A DNA stretch of 64,000 nucleotides from Aristolochia californica. Its lineage: Eukaryota > Streptophyta > Magnoliopsida > Piperales > Aristolochiaceae. Shown here piece after piece: positions 59,501-64,000 of the stretch (its first letter is position 1; every line of letters starts with the position of its first letter). The notes under the pieces are model-generated. The model ran no database searches. It saw only the letters and a program-made list of their open reading frames with translations, and was not told the DNA's origin. The stretch spans positions 19,985,720 to 20,049,719 of the forward strand of contig JARWKL010000015.1 in assembly GCA_029961685.1 (NCBI GenBank), read 5' to 3'. The translations under genes and the position numbers were made by a program.

Positions 59501-60144
59501 GTATTGGTGAACTCTGTGTTCCCATAGATGCACATTGTCAAACTTCTTCAAGAAACACATTGGGTTGGTCAGTTCTCAAGTTTTTGTTCTAGTTAAGAGA
59601 GAACAAATTCTATGATAGATTGAAACTGTCTTAGTCTTGATATGTTGTCTAGTACTCCTTTATTCATTGTACTTTCTTTTTAGAAATCCACTTCCATTTC
59701 ACTACAAAGCAGGTGATATACTAAATTTAGTTTACTTCAATTTTTTACAAAGCTGGTCATTTGCTAAATTTAGTTGTACTTAAATATATGACAAAAAGCA
59801 TTGACAATTCTCAGGTATTGTGGTTGGTCTGCAAATGTGTGTCGTACTTCTTATTTGCTTCCACCTTATACTGTTTTTTTGGAAGTGGTGCTTCCACCTT
59901 ATACTTGCTCCACAATTTCAGTATATCACTCTTTGGATCCTTGTCTCTTTGTTAAATATTACAGGATGAGTACAAAAACTATACTTTGCCCTTGGCGGTG
60001 TCCATTGTGATATCAGGCCAATATGAAGATGATTTAGACAATTTAGATGAAGTCGTTTACACGGGTCAGGGTGGAAACAATCTACTTGGAAACAAGCGTC
60101 AAATGCAGGATCAAGAACTGACTAATGGAAATTTGGCACTCAAG
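38562..60144 (+). CDS. SUVH4: Histone H3K9 methyltransferase, SUVH4/KRYPTONITE type, first six exons only
   Basis: Exons: 38562-39080, 49284-49352, 51774-51872, 51968-52019, 59034-59143 and 59965-60144. Their phases join without a break into about 343 residues. The N-terminus is charged and unordered. Exon 1 ends in [19 protein letters not shown] and exon 2 goes on [10 protein letters not shown], as in KYP relatives. Exons 3-4 give [12 protein letters not shown] and [14 protein letters not shown]. Exons 5-6 form the first half of the SRA-YDG domain ([46 protein letters not shown]), which in KYP binds methylated CHG DNA. The pre-SET, SET and post-SET parts are not in the window, so the gene either runs on past 64000 or is cut. 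Intron 3 has a GC donor (AAG|GCAAGT). Introns 1, 2 and 4 are swollen by nested retrotransposons. Function: H3K9 dimethylation of transposon chromatin, feeding CMT3 DNA methylation in the nucleus. Confidence 0.88.
39252..39555 (+). repeat. 5' LTR of the KYP intron 1 Copia
   Basis: 304 bp, starts TGTTGG at the CATTG target copy and ends just before TGGTATCAAAGC. It matches 45822-46144 and is related to 56305-56628 on the other strand. Confidence 0.85.
40725..40800. repeat. GATATT/GATGAT tandem repeat in Copia RT
   Basis: Units of GATATTGAT recur through this span and code for a DIDD-rich stretch that the RT family does not have. It is a local expansion inside the pseudogene. Confidence 0.7.
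42013..42927 (-). pseudogene. LINE zf-RVT and RNase H region
   Basis: An open frame of 304 residues with the zinc-binding block ([18 protein letters not shown]) followed by the RNase H start ([20 protein letters not shown]). It loses frame near [11 protein letters not shown], before the rest of RNase H. Confidence 0.8.
44775..44790. repeat. Run of 16 G
   Basis: A plus-strand poly-G tract between the LINE endonuclease and RT parts. It breaks the LINE frame. Confidence 0.85.
45822..46144 (+). repeat. 3' LTR of the KYP intron 1 Copia
   Basis: 323 bp, preceded by the purine tract CTGAGGGGGAG and ending TTTTTACA before the second CATTG target copy. Confidence 0.85.
46925..47099 (-). repeat. Possible short Copia LTR
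   Basis: Inverted ends TGTTAGAA...TTCTAACA bound 175 bp, and the minus strand has CAGCTTGAAGGGGAG, a purine tract, just before the start. Internal pol sequence was not recognised at higher coordinates, so it may be a solo or cut LTR. Confidence 0.45.
47383..47424. repeat. C/T-rich simple repeat with (TCC)n
   Basis: CCCCCCTCCCTCCCC followed by seven or so CTC units; a microsatellite in KYP intron 1. Confidence 0.7.
47920..48110 (+). mobile_element. LINE 3' tail fragment
   Basis: Across a frame shift the plus strand reads [20 protein letters not shown], the end of the LINE RNase H domain, followed by a short tail ending in a run of A. A 5'-truncated copy in KYP intron 1. Confidence 0.55.
49588..50635 (+). 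mobile_element. 5'-truncated LINE with a 14-bp target duplication (KYP intron 2)
   Basis: The flanks ATAATTCTTAACAC at 49574-49587 and 50636-50649 are identical. The body is the 3' 1.05 kb of the same LINE family as 41788-45733 and is close to it by eye over the zf-RVT and RNase H region. It has the opposite orientation, which puts it in sense with the host gene. The 3' end is ATTTCAAAAA. Confidence 0.9.
49643..50566 (+). pseudogene. LINE zf-RVT and RNase H frame
   Basis: An open frame of 307 residues: [17 protein letters not shown], the Cys block [51 protein letters not shown] and the tail [18 protein letters not shown]. RNase H looks nearly whole here, unlike in the longer LINE. The rest of the LINE is missing, so it is not a working gene. 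Confidence 0.8.
51050..51690 (+). mobile_element. Copia RNase H end and 3' LTR (KYP intron 2)
   Basis: Read with stops: [10 protein letters not shown], then [15 protein letters not shown], the end of Copia RNase H. The tract CTTGAGGGAA is followed by TGTTGAGTTATG at about 51472, a likely 3' LTR start. The 5' part of the element is lost. Confidence 0.55.
53341..55105. mobile_element. Unclassified insertion in Copia gag, with CATGAC-rich ends
   Basis: It splits the gag of the minus-strand Copia. Both edges carry the words GTGCACATGA and ACATGATCTTCATG (53355-53390; 54999-55075). The left half (53500-54050) is GC-rich and pyrimidine-rich, like a gene leader, and the right half (54060-54900) is extremely AT-rich. 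No transposase or retroviral motif is seen, and no sure target duplication. Probably a non-autonomous DNA element carrying captured host sequence; this class call is inference. Confidence 0.4.
55560..55790 (-). pseudogene. Copia gag N-terminus
   Basis: 76 residues, [19 protein letters not shown], then [18 protein letters not shown], the N-terminal block of Copia gag (UBN2-like). A worn copy of the same block follows the 5' LTR at 40013, so both elements belong to one family. Confidence 0.75.
56305..56628 (-). repeat. 5' LTR of the minus-strand Copia
   Basis: 324 bp; in minus orientation begins TGTTGGAAAACA, carries the same GTCATTTCAC and TTAATTAAATAGAGGGG words as the LTRs at 39252 and 45822, and lies against a primer site. 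Confidence 0.8.
56629..58960 (+). mobile_element. 3' half of a plus-strand Copia element
   Basis: It begins abruptly in integrase ([21 protein letters not shown] at 56640), followed by RT pieces ([50 protein letters not shown]), then the last few residues of RNase H and TGTTAGAAACTATG at 58688, a likely 3' LTR start. Most of RNase H is deleted. It abuts the LTR of the minus-strand Copia. Confidence 0.75.
57697..57783 (-). mobile_element. Tiny LINE-like insert (87 bp) with target duplication
   Basis: A poly-T run opens the insert on the plus strand, as in the reversed 3' ends of the LINEs here. The flanks AGATGGAGATTCTACTT (57680-57696) and AGATGGAGGCTCTACTT (57784-57800) differ at 2 of 17 positions. 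Removing it restores the order of the Copia RT. Confidence 0.7.
59369..59450 (-). mobile_element. LINE 3' tail in KYP intron 5
   Basis: The plus strand reads a T-run, then AAATGATGTTGAATTTTAT and GGATTACAGGGGGGGAAGCCTT. It parallels the 3' end of the LINE at 41788 (GAAATGATGCTGAATTGTAT, then AGGGGAAACCTT). Only about 80 bp remain. Confidence 0.55.
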
Positions 60145-60539
60145 GTGTCTATTAAATTATATGCAATTTGAGATAATGAAGTTTATTCTTTCTTTATGTT
60201 ATATTTTTCTTGCTTTACTTGTAGGCATATACTTGGTGAATGTGCCCCTTGTTGATCGTTGCCAGTTTCTTTGTGTACTTGTAGAACTGGAGAGAAACCG
60301 AGTTCTGTAATGGAGGACAATGACCAGCAAAATTGCCTCAAAGAGATTATTAGGAGGGATTAGGGTGATTGGTTAACCCCTCTCTTATGTTCACTGAATT
60401 AATGTTATTAGAGTGAAGACCAAAATACGCTTAATGTCAGCCTCGTACTTTCCTTACAATAAATTATGTGGCTAAAATACACCTTAATAAAGCTACATAA
60501 ATTCAAACCCATAAATGACAAAAACTACCACTGTTTAAT

Positions 60540-62830
60540 AACTCTCAATATCCCCTCAAGTTAGGGCCTTTAAACAAAAAAACTCCAGCTTGTTCCAAAA
60601 GTAAATGAAACTCTTGCTTATTTAAAGTTTTGGTAAACTCATCATCAAACTTATCCTGTGACTTTACATATAGAGTTGCAATCACAACATCTTGGATAAA
60701 GTGACAATCAACCTCATAATGCTTGGTCATTTTAAAAGTACTTGCTTACCAGTTATAAAGATAATAATAACCTGATCATTCTTAAAAAAAAAATAAAAAA
60801 TTAAGAAAGATGGTGGTGTGATCACAACTCACTACTGTAGGTTAGTTGAGTGAACACCTAAATTCAGTTAACAAAGATTTGACCACATCAATTCACATCC
60901 AGCTTGAGCTATGGTGTGGTATTTTGCTTCAGAACTTGACCTTGCCACTTCTATTTTCTTCTTGTTTTCTATAAAAAGCTTACCACTTACATAGAAGGTT
61001 CTACTTACAAAGGTGCAGTAGCCCCAAGATGACCTCCTGTCACTTCAGATCTTGTAGAATCTGCACTAGAGAAGCTAGCGATGTCAAGATGACCATATGG
61101 TTTACTTACAAAACAAACTTCCCCTAGAGCTCAGTTTTTGACATCATAAAAACTTGTATCCTGTATTTAAATATATTTTCCTTGGAGTGTCCATTAACTT
61201 ACCACACTTTCAGAGATGTCCACTCTAGCCACTGTTGCTTATATTAGCTTCCGAATAAGTTTGTGATACTGTCTTATCCTTTAGTATGACACTCTGTTCA
61301 TCATGTACATCTACTTGTTGACAACTGTGTGTGCTAGTTCACTTCTAGTAACCCTTGTCTCTAAAAGCATATCTATAAAATTTTTCCTTTGTGCTAGCAC
61401 AACTCCTTGCTATTATGTGTAATTTCTATATAATGGTAATGTTGTGGCTGCCTCAAACCTATTATCTATGAGTATTCTTTCAACTACACTTTAATGCATT
61501 TAATTTCCTGCAAGTCACTTCCAAACATGACAATACCATCTGCATTGACAATCAGTGTTACAATATTTGCACCTCTTTTAAGAACATACAAAGTTCTCTT
61601 GAAACCTTAAGTTCACCATAAGTTGTTAAACTACCATGCCCTTGGATTTTCTTTGAATTCATAAATAACTTTTTTCAACTTGCAAATTTATCTCTGTATG
61701 AGCAAGAAACAAAAGTGGTTGCTCCATATATATATCTTTCACAAAATTTCCATGCAGGAATTTTCTTTTTTACATCAAGTTGATGCAAAGACTACTATTT
61801 CTTTACAAAAATTGATATCAGAATCTAGACTGAGCTCAGCTTAGCGATGGGAGAAAAAAGTTTCAAAGTTGTTAGCACCTTAAATTTGACTATATTCTTT
61901 GGCTAATAACCTTTATTTCAATTCTTCAGTAGACCCACTTGGATGGAACTTTGGTGTACACCCGTATGCAACCAATTATTTCAGTATGAACAAAAGGATC
62001 ACAAAAAACTCAAGTGTGCCTAGATTCCACAATTTGCATCTCCTTATCCGCTGCAGGTTGCTGCTTGGGTTTTCCAAAGCTTCTTTGTGTTGCCAAGGAG
62101 AGGGTAGCCCAAAAAGAAGCAATTGATTAAGGAGATAATTTATCAAAAGGTCCAAGACAATGAACATAAAAAATACAACTGCAAAACAAGGAGAGAGGAT
62201 ATAAAAACAAACTTGGTTCTAGTATCTCAAGTGGAATTTGACACCACAAAATAGATGAAGGCATTCATTGTACAAAATAACATGAAGTGAGGTTGACATC
62301 TCCCCAAAATCTTTTAGGGATTTTCATTTGCAAGAGAAGAGTTTTTGCAATATCAAGTAAATTTCGATTTTTTGTTTAGTCATTCTATTTTGTTGTGAAG
62401 TGCATGCACATGAACTCTAATGGAGAATGCCATGAGAAGAATAGAAGTTAGGTATTCTTTTGCTTGTAAATGTGAGGGCATTATCAGCATGTGGAATAGG
62501 AATATTGGAATCATAGTCACCAGCAAAGGCAATAAAATACTGGAAACTGCCCTAAATATCTGAATGAACTACACTAAATAGGGATGTATTTCTTTTATGA
62601 ACTCTAGAGGGATATACAGTGCTATGGTGTCCAACTGACACTGCTATCAAATGAAGATACATGACTGAAATGAGTAGATAGCTGATGCCACTTCTTTGGT
62701 GAGGGATGACCAAGTCAAAGATGCCATTAGTATGGAGACTCAAAAGTGTGTAGTGGATTGGTATCTTGATTGACCACTGCATGATAGTAGAGGCCTTTTT
62801 TTTTTCATGCCCATTTAACTTCATTATTTG
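60540..62830 (-). mobile_element. Decayed Copia pol (KYP intron 6)
   Basis: On the minus strand: pre-integrase and integrase start (HHSTVYPSRVHKRNTSLF, then VVHSDI, 62824-62552), weak integrase down to about 61900, RT with the worn catalytic block LIVNADGIVMFGSDLQEI near 61520 (YVDD changed to NADG), and RNase H (EVARSSSEA near 60950, TKHYEVDCHFIQD at 60730). A purine tract (TTGAGGGGATATT) at about 60550 leads to a likely 3' LTR at lower coordinates. All frames are broken. Confidence 0.7.
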
Positions 62831-63017
62831 AATCTATGGTTGTATTGTCTTTCTCATCTTTTTCAACCCTTATTGAGGAGTAAGAACTTCACCAGGCCGT
62901 TTCACTATGTCACTAAAACTCACCAGATTTCATATTAAGGACTTGTTGGACCACTTGAAAGGTTGTAGTGGAAGGTGAAATCACTAGAGAGTGACAAAAT
63001 TGGGTTAATGGGCAGGA

Positions 63018-64000
63018 AATGTTGGGGTGGAAGTTGCTTCACCCAAAGAAAGTGAATCACCCCATTTCTTCATAAAATGGAATGTGGGTGGTATTTCACT
63101 TTCCATTTCTGTTGCAATTTCTAAAGAAAGGTAGTGTAATAAAATATGAAATCAAGGTCATTTTGGTCATTACACGTATATTTCATGGTCTCTATTGTTA
63201 GGAAGGTCATAGGATAGTGATACATCAGAGCCGAGAGGCGAGAAATGAGAGACACCCTCGATTAGAGTCTCCTCCCAATCGTGGTGGCAGCCGCCGACGT
63301 TTGCCCTGTTGTTCTCGGGACCAAAGCCTGACGGAGCGGCTAGAATCCTTTTTCCGGCAAGCGGCAGATAACAGCAATGAAGATCACGAAAGGTCTACCC
63401 ACGCTCTGATAGGGCTTCATCGCTACAATGAAGACAACAAGACGAGGAGCTCTTGGCCTGGCATTCACCGTGACACTCCGAGGACCGACGCAGAAGACGA
63501 CAACGACATTGAATGGATTATAGTTAGCAGATGACAGACTCGGAACAAGCATCCACACGATGTCAAACAGCCCTCTGCAGCCCCCTTTTGATTCGTCTAT
63601 GAACCCACCACACTAACGATCACTTGGGTTGCCCTCCATGCCATTCCTTGCGTTCAGGTGACGGTGAAGACCTGGGTAAGGTGTTCCTTCATCGCCATCC
63701 TGATTGCAGCTTGCGCCTCCTTCATCACTCAATTCACAGAGGTTACCAGGAGCAGCCGCGATTGCCCACCGAGGTCCAAGGAGCTCTGGACAAAGCCTTG
63801 CCGCTTCAGCTTCCTCATTGTTCACTTGAATAATGCTATTGATTGCCACATTGTCCTCTATCGAAACTGCACCACCATGGGCCAAGTCGCCATTCCGGAG
63901 GCCATTAACACCTTCGGCTGGTCCAAATTCATCCACTGTCTGCGAAGCTTCCTCCCAGCCCCGCCACTAGCCAGCCCTCATCACGCCACCCCTGCAACAA
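63018..64000 (+). mobile_element. Possible 5' end of another LTR retrotransposon
   Basis: A TGTTGGGG word at 63018 could be an LTR start, and TGATACATCAGAGCC at about 63219 resembles a primer site. From there 63217-63534 is an open frame rich in Arg, Glu, Asn and Asp that could be a gag start, and 63613-63936 is open on the other strand. No family was recognised, and the element would run out of the window. Confidence 0.25.

Noticed and set aside
63217..63534. A real host gene at the right edge
   Set aside because: The frame is charged and of low complexity, follows a primer-site-like word, and no family was recognised; an LTR element is as likely.

Overview
This is a stretch of nuclear DNA from a flowering plant, most likely a eudicot. 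The evidence is three plant genes with many introns (a QWRF-motif microtubule protein, ARGONAUTE7 and a KRYPTONITE/SUVH4-type histone methyltransferase), AT-rich non-coding DNA with microsatellites, and dense decayed Copia, Gypsy and L1-type retrotransposons. There is no sign of operons, bacterial genes or CRISPR. Exon limits were worked out by hand from reading frame, splice sites and remembered family sequence; no alignment was run.

Layout. 1-10.75 kb, minus strand: a six-exon QWRF gene. Its last intron holds a decayed Copia element with two recognisable LTRs, and its 3.9 kb second intron holds a LINE fragment and a 417-bp tandem duplication. 10.75-23.4 kb: gene-poor DNA with Copia remnants, one possible small gene, a 1.14-kb Mutator-like element sitting inside a Copia remnant, and a Tourist-like MITE. 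23.4-27.15 kb, minus strand: an intact three-exon AGO7. 28.86-38.0 kb, minus strand: a gag-less Copia element whose 5' LTR is cut at the edge of a 5.3-kb Gypsy element; both are broken. 38.56 kb to at least 60.14 kb, plus strand: the first six exons of a SUVH4/KYP-type gene, whose introns of 10.2, 2.4 and 7.0 kb are packed with nested elements. 60.2-64 kb: another decayed Copia element and perhaps the start of a further LTR element. The SET-domain exons are not seen in the window.

How the genes relate. AGO7 loads miR390 to make TAS3 trans-acting siRNAs, KYP/SUVH4 reads methylated DNA and writes H3K9 methylation on transposons, and QWRF proteins bind microtubules. Their closeness is probably chance. 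One irony is clear: a gene of a transposon-silencing family is itself stretched over more than 21 kb by transposons. I found no convincing new biological system. The best observations are the nested insertions with readable target-site duplications, an inferred GC-AG intron in the KYP-like gene, and a short last QWRF exon cut off from the rest by a retrotransposon.
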